64,000 nucleotides of DNA from Eleusine coracana subsp. coracana (GCA_032690845.1 CM064432.1:56418071-56482070), one strand, 5' to 3'. Positions 12,551 through 25,952 are shown, counted from the first letter of the stretch. The notes: a model not told the origin generated them from the letters alone. Numbers and translations: made by a program.

Positions 12551-15527
12551 CATGCAGTATATGTTCTTCTACAAACATAAAAATAGCATATAAAATGATT
12601 CTATTAGCATTTTAATTAATTCAAAACATGCGGTCGGCATCTCCTGTAATCAAGTTATGGATCCATCCCTCGTGGTCTTTGTACTTGTCCTGAGTTCTTA
12701 TGTAGATCCCGATACTTCAAAATCTTAATTTTTGGTCCCATAACACGCTAAGTATTCTCAATTGGATGCCAACATTCCAAAATCTTGATTTATAGGTTTC
12801 AAACCTTGCTAAGCGGTCTTATCTGTCCAAATCACCGTTCATGTGCCTAAATTTGACGTGTAAGTGACATCTTGGGAGCATTGTACTCTTCTCTCTTTTG
12901 CTAATAGGTTAAACCCTACACTATCATATTTCACCTAACCAGACTCGATCTCATGCCACCCCAGGCCTCATCGCCTCTCACTCCTATGACCTGTTGTTGT
13001 CTCAGCCATAGCGCTACCTCTTGCAAGTTGCCACATTATTCCTACCACCCTAATGTCATCCTTGTAGGTGCTAATGTGGTGGCAAAGAGCAGAATAGGAT
13101 TGACGGCTCTACTCCTTTCAGGGGAGAGGGGATCGTCAATAATTAATGGGTCTTATGCTGCCACACATAATTCTACACATGCACTATTATAAAAGGGCTT
13201 TGCAGTGCCGGATGTCTAAAATTCCTCAGCAGCGGGCATTAAAAAAGACCGTAACTACACATGATCTTATTGTGTAGCCCGCTAGTAATCGTAGAAAAGA
13301 AGTGGCGAACCAAAGAGGACCACGACTACGAAGGCAGCGCCCACCACTACCTCGCGTATGACAGTGGCGGACATGATGCACCACTAAAATTGAGTTGTCT
13401 ATGATTGTTAGATAAGAAATTAGCGATCTAGATGCATACTATCCACCTAATTACCCTATACTATAAAAGAAACACAACAAATTTTGCTCTCCACATACAC
13501 ACTAGTCGCTGCCGCCACCTCTCTCTCTCTCTCTCTCTCGATGATGCCCTCCCCCCACCACCACCCCCTCCCCCTCGGCATCGGCCCCCTCCGCACCCAC
13601 CCCCGGTGCGGGTGGTAGCGATAGATCTGGGCGCGGGCGACGAAGGTGGCAGCGGAACCGGGCGCGGGCTGCGACGGCGGCGGATCCGAGCACGGGCTGT
13701 GGCCATGAATCCGGGCACGGGCGATGGCGATGGCGGCGGATCCGGGCGCGGGCGCGGACGGCGGCGGCTCCCGACGGTAACCAATGTATTAGGGTTTAGA
13801 AAACAAAAAACATGTCTCTGACAAGACTCTAAAACCTCTCTCAATCTTTTTGTTTCTCCTAAATTCCCCTCATTTGTAGCTAGAAACAGGAAAAAAAATT
13901 AGGGATCCTAATTCTCTTCTCTTTTCAATAGAATTATTATAATTGTGGCCACAAATGCTGATGTGTGAACCAATTAAAACTGGTTTAGATCTATTTTTTA
14001 GGGGTGATTGTTGGAGAAGGGAAGAAAACTTTCCCCTCATCAGCTCATAATTGTTTGATTACTTCCAAAAACAAGTTTTTGGACTAAAATACGACGATTT
14101 AGCTAGGAGTACCGGGATTTCAGTTAAAATTTAGAACAAGTTGGACGGAGTACCACCGCCTGCACCGTAATAGACCTATCGATCTGAGAGTGTTCGTTCG
14201 TTTTACAAGACGGTGCCGTGAACGGAGCGAGAGTCATCTATCGATGGTAGGTACAGTTAAATTGGCAATCATCATCATCGCAGACACAGGTGTACTACCA
14301 GGATAGAGGATTGGTTGATGGCTGGCGTACGTCGCCGTTGAAACGTCATCAGAGCGTTGCGGACGCCGACGTCTGCGTACGCATTGGTCGACGACGACGT
14401 CGGTATCCGTACGTACTACCACTGCTAGTATCGTCGTCCGTCAGGGCAGGCAGGGGACGCAAGATCCGGCACGCCGAGGCGACCACACACCACACGACAC
14501 GGCGCTCAACGGCGAGACGTGCTGTCCGAGGCGCGGGCGCATTGATGATGGTGACCGCAGGCACAGCCACGCACGCGGATCACATATACTGTAGTAACAG
14601 AGAGGCAGCATGCACGCGGATCCGGGGCTTTCTGCGAGAGTGAGATCACAGTTTCGTTCGGTTGCGAGCAGAGAGAGCAGGGCGCGCGCGGGCCGCCATC
14701 ATTGCGCGAGCGATCGCGCGCTCTCGGCGCAACGGAGTTATGGCTATATGCTCGGCCGCCTCGGATTCAGAGCTGTCCGGCCGGTCCAGCCCCGATCGAG
14801 AGAGAATATCTCTGACGCCGCAGTGGATTTCGATGACAAGCTAGCTATAGCTATAGCTTGGCGAGAATGCAATGCATCCCATCAGCAGAGGTAGGCGAAG
14901 AAGGCAGCTAGGTGCGTGGCGGCATAGCAGCGCAGCGCAGGGCACAGCACAGCATGCGATGGGTGCTGCTGCCGAGGGCGAGCACTTGACTTGGGACCGC
15001 CTGACGGGATGACTTGGTTCAACGTCCGCCGTTCAATCGCCCTGACCTGGGCCGGCGGGTTTTGCATGCATGTGCAATTGTGCGCGATCCACAGGCATGC
15101 ATGCCACGCCACGCCGTATGTTTTTGGATCTAGCTACACCGCCATCGCACGTGACAATTCCGCTCTCTAACCCTGCCAGGAGGACTCAGCCAGCGTCGCA
15201 GGCATGATAGCGCAGAGGGTGTATATATATATGACGCATTGAAGCGTTCGATTCAACAAAGTGTGTCAGGGATGATATCGGTTGTAGTACTACTAGCTAC
15301 CCGTCGAGATGTCTGTTTTTCGCAAATTATTAGTACAACCTCTTGTTGTAACGGCCTATGACGACGTTCGGGCTGAGCGCTTGTACATAACTTATTTTCA
15401 GCCTTTCTTCCATCATTAAAAGATGACACACAAAGTTTTTACGTATTTTTTTTTACAAAAAAAAAAATTCAAAACAAGAGATGTATTTAGGCCGATTCTT
15501 CCCTAGAATTAATTTCTCGCACACCAT
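12551..15527. other. Intergenic region with transposon remnants
   Basis: No gene is supported. A possible CACTA terminus starts at 13182 (CACTATTATAAAAGGGC) without a matching other end. A (CT)n tract near 13521-13539 precedes a GC-rich low-complexity stretch, 13540-13780, whose open frames read only Pro, Gly and Arg repeats. The sequence at about 13865-14030 resembles part of the MITE at 46413-46763 (shared CTCATTTGTAGCTAGAAA). The stretch at 14300-15120 is GC-rich without a recognisable protein. Confidence 0.45.
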
Positions 15528-15760
15528 CACTACTGGAAAAAGCAATGCATGTTGTTGAGTGCCTCAATATTTGCTGAGTGCTTTTATATCAAACAACTTG
15601 GCAAAAATTATTTCTTTTTGTCGTAAGTCAGTCTGATACTCAGCAAAGCTTCTATCGAGTGTATAAGAATACTCAACAAAGACCTCTTTGCCTTTCCAGT
15701 GTTTACCGAGTGTGCGCTTTGTTTGAGTATAAACTCGGTTGCGGAGTGTCCTAGACAGCA
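15528..15760. mobile_element. CACTA transposon terminus (partial)
   Basis: CACTACTGGAAAAAGC at the start, followed by many short repeats such as TTGCTGAGTG, CTCAGCAAAG and TTTACCGAGTG in both directions, is the usual architecture of a grass CACTA subterminal region. The matching end was not found, so this is probably a truncated element and its right boundary is approximate. Confidence 0.6.
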
Positions 15761-16269
15761 AGTTGAACAAGTAAAAGAGACTCAGACACGGAAAGCAACA
15801 CTAGGAGAGATGTACAAAAGATATGGTGCATATATATGAAAAGAAGATGACACGTAGAGAGAAGATGCAATGTTAAGTCAATATGACAGCTATTATGAGA
15901 AAAGGTTTGGGGTACTTGAATGCAAACTAATATTTGTAAATGGAGGGAATACTATACACACATTACCGTTACACCCGGTGTTAAATACAATTCTATCATC
16001 ATCAATAAATATTAATAAGGTCAGCCTCAATGGTCCTTTTATTTGCATTTAATTAGATAACACGTAAGTAAAAATGATGGCATGACAAAAAATTTATTAT
16101 GAAAGAGATCAAATGTCTTTCATCCCCATGAAAGGCTATGAGCATCCTTTTCAATAAAGTAAAAGACAAATGAAAGTGGATTGAGAACCTTTTCTTTCAT
16201 CCCAGATCACCTAATAATAATTTAATATTTGACAGACCTATAAAACTGTAATATGAAACTAGGCATTAA

Positions 16270-16545
16270 AAGATGCAATTTCATTTCTGGTTCACTGATC
16301 AGTTTTCTCTATTTATCATCGGTTTTCTCAGTTTGAAAATAAACCACTTGGTTTCTCTGGTTTATCGCTCAGTTTCTTTGGTTTACCATTCGGTTTTCTC
16401 GGTTTTTAAGATCTCAAAATTTTTCAAATTTTTCAAATTTCAAATTATATTAGACCAAAAACCGATCGTCCGATCAAACCGGACCGGACCGGTTTGATCG
16501 AAAACCGAGCGGTTTTTGACGGTTTTTGAATCCATGTCTGCCACA
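16270..16545. repeat. Repeat rich in CGGTTTT/AAAACCG motifs, probable hAT-like remnant
   Basis: Repeated GGTTTTCTCGG, GGTTTATC and AAAACCGA words occur throughout, ending near GACGGTTTTTGAATCCATG. Composition and motif style resemble the ends of the hAT MITE at 52786-52969, but no full inverted repeat or duplication was delimited. Confidence 0.35.
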
Positions 16546-16704
16546 TTGCAAGAAAGAGAAAGGGAATAACACTTGATCAAAGTAAGGCGATTGCACCGTT
16601 TCTTTTTTTATAACCTTTCAAACCACTATCTATTTCCTAGTTTCCACGTAGTCAGTCGTGCACCATATGCAATATTCTACCTCCTGGTACGTAGGAAGTG
16701 ACAA

Positions 16705-17433
16705 GTTCGTATCGTCTGCCATTGCAAAGCAATGTCACGGTGTGACATTGCTGCACCCTGTATCATCCATCTAATAATCTATGGCTCTTGATTAGTGCAG
16801 TCTAATAGCCGGGCAATTAAACTAATGGGTCTTTATTTTTTGCAACAGTCCCAGCGGGAAGTAGACGGGAAACATAATTTCTGACGGTATTGCAGATAAC
16901 GCTTCACCATTTCTTATAATTTATATGAGAATTTACCAAGCTTTGATGACTTATTATTTTTCCTTCTGATGGCAGTAAATTAATGCCTGCTCAAGGTTAT
17001 TTGGCACCCATTGCAATGCAAATGACCACAAAATTTGATGGATTCGTGGCACCTGATTTGGGTAGCATTTTTACTTGGTCAAATAATAGACATTATTAGA
17101 TGGCGAAGTTTAGTTCTCGATTGTAATAATACTTTGGTGTTCTTATAAAACAAATAAATATGTTTTGTCAAGAAATAACATACTCACTAGCACTTCAAAT
17201 TTCATTGCAAGCACTATCGTGGAAGAGCTAATTACCTACTTGAACAATGACAAGAGCAGTGGAGCGAGAAATTGTGCTTGCCGTCTAAGACTTTGCCAAA
17301 AATAGAGGTCCATTAGCTTAATTATCTGACTGTTAGACTAAACTAATCAAGGACTGTAAATTATTAGTTGGACGGCGCAGAACGGAGCAATGTCACGCCG
17401 TGACATTGCATTGCAATGTCAGATGGTACGAAC
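16705..17433. mobile_element. Long-TIR non-autonomous DNA element
   Basis: The left end (about 16705-16758) and the right end (about 17380-17433) are inverted copies of roughly 55 bp that share GTTCGTA, CATTGCAA and a palindrome of the form CAATGTCACGG/CGTGACATTG. The interior is AT-rich with no transposase. The long inverted repeat suggests a Mutator-like MITE. A clean target-site duplication was not found, so the class is uncertain. Confidence 0.6.
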
Positions 17434-17493
17434 CCAAAAGTCACGGTCTCGTCATTTCAATGTACATATTTTCTTGAACGTCGCTCCTATGAT

Positions 17494-17668
17494 CAGGGGC
17501 GGAGCTATAGTCAAGACGGTGCGACTGCACCCACGAAAATGAGAATTTTGCTGGTATTTGACTTGTTTTCACCATGTTAGCATCCCCTAATTTTCATATT
17601 AAGCACCCAAAGACTGCTTAGTGATGTAATTTTGCACCCCTATCACTTCATCTCTAGCTCCGCCACTG
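17494..17668. mobile_element. hAT-type MITE with 8-bp duplication
   Basis: The ends are CAGGGGCGGAGCTA and TAGCTCCGCCACTG, inverted repeats with one mismatch. Both sides carry the identical 8 bp CCTATGAT (17486-17493 and 17669-17676), the duplication length of hAT insertions. It is 175 bp with no coding capacity. Confidence 0.88.
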
Positions 17669-17676
17669 CCTATGAT

Positions 17677-20600
17677 AGTACCAGTGAACTACTAAGGAAA
17701 AAAAACCAAAGTTTCCACCTCTCAGTGCTGCAAATAATGGTTTATCTCGGACTGGAAGAATGATTTTCCTATTTTGCGTGTCTCGTGTCATGCCAGCCTG
17801 TGGCCTATCGCTTCTGTATTACTACTGGCCCAACAGGATAGATAGAGCCCAAGTCGTCCACGGAACCTCGCCGTCTTCCAGCCCTGCTGAGGCGCACCTC
17901 TTTAATTACCTGACATGAAAACATGCTGCGGGTGGTTTCAGGGCTTCAGGCCTGAAATTGACACGACGAATTCGCACTTTCAGATCACAGCGGCACCGAC
18001 CAACCGGATGATGCTCTCGACAGACAATCAAGCTGCTACAAGTCTCGTCAAAAGTAGTCCATCACTCATTGGGGCAAAGGCGCACAGCGTTGGTACTCTC
18101 CACTCACTAGGGGCTTTTCTATGCATATGCATGCTATACTCTGCTCTGCATCAACACGGAATGCGCACTCCGTTTTCCTGAGCTGTTTCTTTTGAAATTC
18201 AGTATTATTGGACCTTCCATTTCCACTGAGTTCCCTCACCACATTTTATTTCATCACGACAAAAGAAAATCATTTTATTGCCAACTTTTCCCCTTCCTTC
18301 TGTGTATCGGACGTCGATCCGTCTCCACTCGCCACTGAACTAGCATGCATTATTTCTTCTTTCCTTCGGCAACTAAGGTTGGATGATTGGTGCGGATGAT
18401 CCATATATCTCTCCTTAAAGCACATATATAGGATATCTTGTCGGTAATCCATGTCGTGGAATTCAAACGAAGTTTGGTACGTAGTGTTTGTTTTCCACTC
18501 GTTGACGAGCAGACCCCGCTACGCTGTCAGCACTCGTGACAACTCGGTATACCAGGAATTTCTTACCCTTTAACGGTCTGCTGAATTTTTGTGATTTCCT
18601 TGGAATTCGCAGCAAAGTAATACGCAAAACACCAAAAGGTTCGACGATGATTTTTTTTTCTTGGGACTGTTCGACGATGATTGGTATACCGAGTTGGCGA
18701 AATTCAGACGGAACCACTTAATTATATTTGTCTGCTTATTATCAACCGCTTTTGGCGTTCTACTATCTCCAACACGATAGATTCTCTAATACGCGTCCAC
18801 TAGTGCACACAAATTACGCCTTCGCAAAAGCACAATGCTTTGTTTCCTTTTGTTTTGTTTCTTCCCGAGCCTGCTTTGTTCAGGGTTATCCCCTGCCAAT
18901 CTATAATATGGCGAAAATGGAGTTTGAATATGGAGTGCGAAGGCTGCTTCTTTTTTTCCCGTAATAGCCTGGCTATCAGGTTATGTGTCATCAGCAGGTA
19001 AAGAAAGGCGGGAGCCCGATCCGAATTAAAGCCCGTCCACCACAGAATATTCTTAGCATTGAAGTAAAGCTCGCTGAGAAAGGCATTCGAGCAGAGATTG
19101 TGTTGTAGATTGTTGTCCTCCCGAATGATTTTCTCTACAGTGACTCGCGTGCTTGTTGTTCAGTCTTCTAGGATGTCAAAAAGGCCTCTCTTCTCGTTGT
19201 TTCTCACCGCCTCTCTTTGATGAGCAATTGCAAAACGCAGATAACAATGGAGAAGAGATTGACGCTGTACTGGGAATCGCAGCATTGGCAGGCAGACAGT
19301 GCCTAAACTGTCGTGGGTTGAATCCGTGTCTGAAAGAGAGCTGGTTTTTGTTCCAATCATCAGGGCTCACGAGGGCTAGCTTTCCAGGCCAGACGCGCAT
19401 GAGTGAAGCAGGCGTTGCAGGGAACAAACGCATCCAAGGAGATGAACCGTGCGCAGCAGCGCATGTTGATCTGCCGGTTGCCTGTTCTCTATCTCAAGAC
19501 ACGTAGAGAAAATAAGCAGGCTGACGAAGCAGCGATCAGCTAATTGATGGAGAATGTTCCTGCGCACCATTCTGCCAATATACCCAGTAAAAAATTCAGT
19601 GGAGTTTGATCTAGATAAGTTGCTTTATTGGCTAATGCTCGGCACCCGAATCCCTTTGCTCCGCTTCTTCTTTTTTTCCCCTTCGCTCTGATCCTCTTTT
19701 GATCCTTTGAGTTTTATCGTCTCTTTCTGATATTCGGTTAACGCCTTTGGTCAGTAGTGGATCACTGGAATCCTGCCCACCTTATCTCAAGAAAGAAGGT
19801 GTGCCAAAGCAGGGTTCAGTATATTCAGAAACCTACCTGGTGACTTAGCTTCATCTGCAAGCTGTGAGAGACCTGCAATTGCCACCGACCGGTACCAATT
19901 CAATTATTCTCAGGATGGAAATTCATTTATCAAATCATTTATTTGTCGAAAAATCCTATACAGATCTCCCAGCCTTTCCTTCGAAGGAAAGATTTGGTCA
20001 TTCATGATGCATGGTTACAGACCAGTAAATTCTAAAAAGCCTATCACAACACTCTCCAAAAGTCCACAAAGCAAGATTCCCATAGGTGGCGAAAGACAGA
20101 CAGCTCATGGTGATTGGTGAAATTAACCATCAGAGCTCAGAGGCACCAGTAAATTCTCATCATTTGATTTGCCATTTTCTACCGTCAGTGACTGTTTCAA
20201 TCCCTGACGGTATGATCTCTCCGGGCAAGATGACGACCGTGCATGAAACTCAACATGGAAGTACCGTTAATCATTAACCTGAGGTGGATTGTAAAACGGA
20301 GTTAGCAGGACAACATAGCGACCCCAACCTCCCATAATCAGGTAATTATGCGGCAATTATGTTCTTGCCTGGGGGGCCCGAGCAATCACGTTTCTTCACT
20401 GACAGACAGACGCATAGGAATACCTCATGTGGGTTACCTTGGCATCTTGCCGGCCTGCTTTCCCCGATTCCCTCGGGCCCGCCCGCACACACACTTTCTC
20501 TCTCAATCCACTTTTTTTTCCTGATGACGCCTTTAAACAATCCGGTGATAGACTTTGATGCGCTCTTTGGAAAGGAAAATTATTGTTGCGCTCTCCACCT

Positions 20601-22681
20601 TTGCCAAAATGACCTGTGACTTGTTGTGAGTTCTTCCTTCCTGCCTATCCCGGCATCATTTGGGAATCTGCTTTTCTCCCCTCTCATTGCCCTGGAATAT
20701 GTTAAAGCGAGCAAGAAAACACGCGGAAAAGAGGCCATTTTTAGCGAGTGCATCACTCAGATCAGATTGATTAAAGCAATGCAAAGCTAACCTTTCTTGA
20801 TTCCTTCCCAGAATGTTGTCGAGGCTTTTAGGCAGGCCCTGCCTTTCATGCTGAATTGGAGGCAGCAGCGGCAGCATATTAGCATGAGAAAAAACAAAAG
20901 GTAAATGGGGCATATACCGCGGCGTGAATATTCGTTTCGAAATTCAGACAAGCACAAGGAAGCAGCGTATATAAAGATGCCGATATGACAACGTAAATGC
21001 GCGTCCGTCCCATGTAAGTCACTGCTTGTGCAAATGCGCAATCATGAGATGCCTGAATGAACGATTTGAAGCATCAAGACAAATGCAGGCCGAAGCAGCT
21101 CATTAGTGGACAAAGATTGTCTAGAAGCTTAATAGCTAAGAGGAGCCGCTGAACGGCATCTTACAAGGCCAGCAGAGAGTGGAGCCGTGAAAACGACTCC
21201 TCCTGGCGCACTTGTCATCTTGTTAACTCTGCATATGCTCCATCATCCATGTCCTTCAAAATGAAAGGAAAAAAAAAAAGCACATCATGACCGACATGTC
21301 CTAGGTCAAATTTCTGAATAAAATGACACAAGATATATGAAGCATATCATGGGAAACTAGTGTGAATGAGCAGCTAGCAGGGCAAGAAGCGGCCACGAGA
21401 ATTTCAAGACTTTTCGTTCAGGCAAAGCATGGCCAGGGATATTTGTCAGCGACCACGCGCAGTGGGAACAGCACGAGAATATGGAAACGGAGTCTACCAT
21501 TGTGAGTGAGGTCTGAAAGGGCATTGTTTTCAGGACCGGAATTCTATCGCCCCAGAGCTTGCCGCCAATGCAAAAGTACAAGCATGAATATGCTCTGTTT
21601 TATCACACATGTACTACCTATGAAAATTGCCCCTGATATTGATGTCTGACCCTAGCAGATTTTTCCAGCAAAGAAAAATTGCCCACGGATGTCTTTCAGA
21701 ATTGTTTACAGAAAGTGGTGTGACGAGTGGAACTGCTCCTGCTGCAAATAATAATATGAAAGCAATGAAAGCTGACGAGTCTTTTCATTGGACCCACTTA
21801 TCATTGGATGTTACAGGGTTCCATGGCAAATGCTCATTGATACAGTACTCCAAAACCTATAGTTTGTAACAGTAGGTTGCATAGTTTTACTTTTACCTCG
21901 ATAGAAAAATCTGTCCCTAATTTTTTTTGGCAATTGTTGCATATGCAACTGGTTTGCCAAATGTTACTGCACAGTTATTTTCTGTGAAGCGAAGATGAGT
22001 AGTAGTAGTAGTGAAATGGGCACTAATAACTTGGACGAAAGAATATTATGACCATCATCTAGTCGTGGCGCCTGTCAATGCCCAAGCACTCGTCACGGCC
22101 ACCAGAGGGAGAGGCATCAGCCACAGCAGCATCGGCACAAACACACACGCGCGCACACCCGCCGTTGGACAGAAGCTTCCTTTGCGATCCAAGCCGATAG
22201 CAAAGTCCGGTGGTCGCTTGCGTCGCGCGCCTCTGAGATCTGGATTAGATTCCTTGATTCCGCTGTCACCGCAAAAGCCAGGGGCAGTTTGCCAATTGCG
22301 TCAGGGCACAGTCACTGCTGGCCATCCATGGCCTTCGTATTGCATCGTCCCTCGGAACGAAAAATCAAACTCAAAGCTGGTTAAATATTCTCTTCGATTT
22401 TGTTTCCCCTTTTCGCTACTTGCGAACGCACGCGAGCGCACCGCTTTTCTGGACCGGATTTTTACAGTGGGAGAGGGAACAGCCGCACAGGCAGTGAGGT
22501 CCAAGCATCTGTGAATGTGTGTATCTTCACTTGAAAGCAAGTGTTGGTGTGCGGGGAAAGCGGTGCGGTGGAGAGACATTTCGTGCTAGAGCCTAGAGGT
22601 GGTGGGGCACCGAGAATCCGGTCCAAGGAAGAACAAGGCGAGAAGTGTGAAAAAACAGCAAGAGAACACACAATGGCCTGC

Positions 22682-22713
<32 letters not shown>

Positions 22714-22980
22714 GTATGTGTGTGTTGTATCCTTTTGAGAGGAGAGATTGAGAGGAGAGAGAGGACTGAGAGGCTTGGGTTTCAATGGGTTGTGTTGTAG
22801 TTGAACTGTTTTGCTTTCGCACTGCTGAAAGATTCTCGCCGTTTCAGGTCAAAGGAGTGAAAGCAAAAGGAGGAAACAATTGAGGGTGCAAAAGAAGATG
22901 CATGGCATATTGGCGTGGGACCCAGCTGCCTCGTCAGCCATATTCCCTCCCTTCCCTTTGCACATTCCTTCCCGCGCGTC
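17677..22980. other. Intergenic region, no supported gene
   Basis: About 5.3 kb without a recognisable gene. A 14 bp inverted pair built on AACTCGGTATACCA and TGGTATACCGAGTT brackets 18540-18696 and may be a small unnamed MITE. A (CT)12 tract lies at 22682-22706, about 600 bp upstream of the MYB-CC start codon. The open frames across 19150-22500 are short and show no known domain. Confidence 0.45.
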
Positions 22981-23109
22981 TCCATACATATATACCCCAT
23001 CAGGACGACGGAGCACGAGACGGACGGGAGGAATATATCTGAGCAGTGGAGTCCAAGGAAACCAACCTGCTCGGTGCTCAGCTAGTGAGCAACAGCCAGC
23101 TGATCTGCC

Positions 23110-23115
23110 TATAAG
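23110..23115 (+). promoter_or_regulatory. Candidate TATA box of the MYB-CC gene
   Basis: TATAAG lies 200 bp before the start codon at 23310. A second candidate, TATATA at 22989-22994, lies further upstream. Either could position transcription; the sequence alone does not decide. Confidence 0.4.
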
Positions 23116-23250
23116 AAAGAGCCCGCGCGCGGCTCGCGGCATCACCGCTTGCGAGGGAACTGCTTCTTGTTGCTGCTGCCGTATCGTAGGCCATCAGGAA
23201 GGACCTCGCCGTCGTCGTCTGCAACTCCGGCCGGCCGCGGCCGCTTTCTC

Positions 23251-23451
23251 ATGCTGGCGACCCCGCTGACGCTGCAATTTCGCGCGACGTGGTCTTGGGC
23301 ACGCTGGAAATGTCATCGCCAGGCGGCTACGCGCAGCAGAGCGGCGGCGACGCCGGCGTCAGGCCGCGGCTCAGGTGGACGCGCGAGCTGCACGAGCGGT
23401 TCGTGCTCGCCGTGTCCGAGGTCGGCGGCGCAGACAGTGAGTCCTCGCTAG
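23251..23451 (+). other. Upstream ORF overlapping the MYB-CC start codon
   Basis: An ATG at 23251 lies downstream of both candidate TATA boxes and opens a 66-codon frame that runs out of frame across the main ATG at 23310 and ends at 23451. If it is within the mRNA leader, it would be expected to lower translation of the transcription factor unless bypassed. The peptide has no recognisable similarity. Confidence 0.4.
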
Positions 23452-24428
23452 CCGGAGCACTCTTCGGCCCGATTCCTTTTTGAGCCTCTGCTGCTTTTGA
23501 TTCTGATCACGGCCTCTTTTCTTTTTTACTTGGCATTGCAGAGGCGACGCCCAAGTCCGTGATGAGGGCGATGGCCATAAAGGGGCTCACGCTGCACCAC
23601 CTCAAGAGCCACCTCCAGGTGCGACGAATTCTTCTTGATCCTTTTGTAGCTCTATAAGCCGTTCATTCCTTGATCAAGAGCTGAATTTTGATTTCTGACC
23701 ATCTGAACCTCATCACGGCTGCTGCAGAAGTACCGGCTGGCGGTAAGCCGCGGCCTCGGCGCATGGCCGGCTGGCAACGGAGAAGGCCAGAACGACCGGT
23801 CATCGTCTTCGGAGAGCCAGCTGGACGAGTATGATGAGGACACCGATCATCGTGCATTTGCCGACGACGATTCTTCTTCTTCCAGGAGCGTCGCGTGGAT
23901 GCAGAGGGAGGTCCAGAGGAATCTGCAGGAGCAGATGGAGGTAAGGATGAAAGGATCAACTAGTTATATCTTCAGAAGAGTTCAGATTATCGTTCATGGC
24001 TGCTGATCAGGCTGAGCTTGGCTGTTAATTCTTGCGCGCGTCAGGTGCAGAGGCACCTGCAGCTGAGGATCGAGGCGCAGGGGAGGTACCTGGAGTCCGT
24101 GCTGCGCAGGGCGGTGGAGGTCGTGGCCCAGGTCGAGCTGTCGGCGCCGGCTTCGACCTCCTCTTCCCTCTCCCTGTCGCCGCCGCGCCACCGCTCCGCC
24201 GACAGCTGCGTTACGTCGGCGTCGTCGGCGTCGGAGGCCGAGAGCAAGGCCGGCGCCAAGAGGCTGTGCACGTGCGCCGACACGCGCGAATGCACGGTGG
24301 AGCAGCCGGTGCAGAGCAAGAGGGCCGTCCTGCAGAGCCACAGCCAGCAGCAGGGCGATGCAGAGGAAGAAGCAGAAGAAGAAGCTGAAGCAGAGAATAA
24401 CAGTTCAGAGATTGATCTGAACAGGTAG
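23310..24428 (+). CDS. MYB-CC (GARP, PHR/PHL-like) transcription factor
   Basis: A nuclear transcription factor of 266 aa. The exons are 23310-23436, 23542-23618, 23728-23940 and 24045-24428; the first junction splits a Lys codon and the other two fall between codons, all GT-AG. The GARP Myb-like domain is at about residues 18-72, with RLRWTRELHERF and the diagnostic SHLQKYR at 65-71. A coiled-coil MYB-CC segment follows at about 126-165 (QEQMEVQRHLQLRIEAQGRY). The C-terminus is Ser-rich and ends in a Gln/Glu-rich acidic stretch. Family members such as PHR1 and its homologues bind P1BS-type sites as dimers and include phosphate-starvation regulators; a phosphate role for this gene is only an inference. 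ATG 23310 is chosen because it leads straight into the domain and no in-frame upstream ATG is near. At 266 aa it is shorter than PHR1 itself and closer to PHL-size proteins. Confidence 0.92.
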
Positions 24429-25766
24429 GGAGGGGGAGGAAGACCAGAAATTCAGAAGCATCTCTGCTGCGGATGCGCATTGGAACAGGGCGTGACTGGC
24501 CTTCAAGTATGTATGGGACCAGCCTTTTGGACAAGTTCTGGTGCTGAAACAGTTGGCGCTGCAACTGAACTGAACTACTACTACTCATTCCATAAATATC
24601 ATACGTATTAAATATTTATGCGTATCCATTCATATGGTTCTAGTGTTTCATGTACCAGTGTAAAAAAAAAAAAAAATTGTGACTTGAGGCAGGCCCAGCT
24701 GCAGATGAGGCAGGCATGCTTGAGGTACAATACAAGGATGTATGCATAAACCCATGATGGTTGGTATAATTATATAAGCAGCCGATGAGATTAATGCTTT
24801 ATTGGAGTAATGCCGTTTGATATGGAAATGGTTTAGACTCTGATTTATGGATATTAATTTCAAACCTAAGTTCAGTGCAGAACAAGTTAAGTTATAGAAG
24901 GTATAGATGCTAAACTAGGCTATCACAAAGTAGACACAAAAGCGTATTTTCTTTCTTGAGGAGGCAACTAGAGTGTATGAATTATCGTAGTCATAGCTTT
25001 ATAGACGCAAAATGAAGACTCAAATGCTACGCAAGGAATAATCATGTTGACAAACTAAAATGGAGATTTAGAATTTTTATTTTTATGGCTACAAATAGGT
25101 GTTAGAGTAATAAGCAAGAAAAGTGGTGCAGCCTAAAGAATCTTGTACAGTTTTCAGAGGATTATCTGAACCCCAACCCATGTTCTCTACTGCAGCACAA
25201 CTAAAACCTCACGTTGCTGAACATTTCTGTTTCTGTCGGTGTCGCAACTCCTTCACTAACTCTCACTCCAGATTGAAGTCAGTGTGGTTCAGCTCCATCC
25301 AGCAGCCCCACCTCTGCAATATTCGTCCTGTTCAGTAACCCTACAAGCTTGGGCGCTTGATTCAGCTACTCATATTCAGTGCACGTTGTTCGTATCTGCG
25401 TGCCTCTGAAGGAAAAGGGAACCGAGAATATGAACGAATCACACTGCGACATAAAAGCCAGCCTAGGATGGATTCCCTGGCCAGTAGCTAGAGCGGTTGG
25501 TCCCATCCTAAGTGACCAAAACCCATGACCAGGAATGCGACGGGCCATGGACGGAACTAAAAGGAATATTAGTACGTAATCTTTCTGTACGTGTAGGCCT
25601 AGCAAGAGGCAACCTAGAAAATAGCCGAAAGATAAGTCTATCAGTTTTTATATCTTCAAAAAGAAAAAAAAAGCTAAGGATTTGGCACTCATTTGGTACG
25701 GTGCTATTTCAGAATTGCCGGCACATTGTTTAGTTGCCACCCATAGGTCAGTGCGACTTCAAACCA

Positions 25767-25804
<38 letters not shown>

Positions 25805-25952
25805 ACGCATATATGAGCACTGCGTATATGTGTTCACAAAATCTCATGAAGGAAAGAGCGAAATGACTCTCACATTGTCACTTCCTTAGCCACCCGCGAT
25901 TACAAGGTACCTCGATTGGCTGATGGATCTGCTTGCCCGTCATTTTCAGTAC
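24429..25952. other. 3' flank of the MYB-CC gene and intergenic DNA
   Basis: It begins with the probable 3' UTR of the MYB-CC gene. A 34 bp poly(A) run is at 25768-25801. No terminal repeats or coding domains were recognised. The sequence from 25953 onward belongs to the foldback structure. Confidence 0.5.

Noticed and set aside
13432..13821. A 129-codon frame rich in Pro, Gly and Arg
   Set aside because: It is the translation of a CT microsatellite and GC-rich low-complexity sequence, open on both strands.
18540..18696. A small MITE bounded by AACTCGGTATACCA
   Set aside because: Only 14 bp inverted ends are seen, with no flanking duplication and no second copy in the window, so it is not listed as an element.
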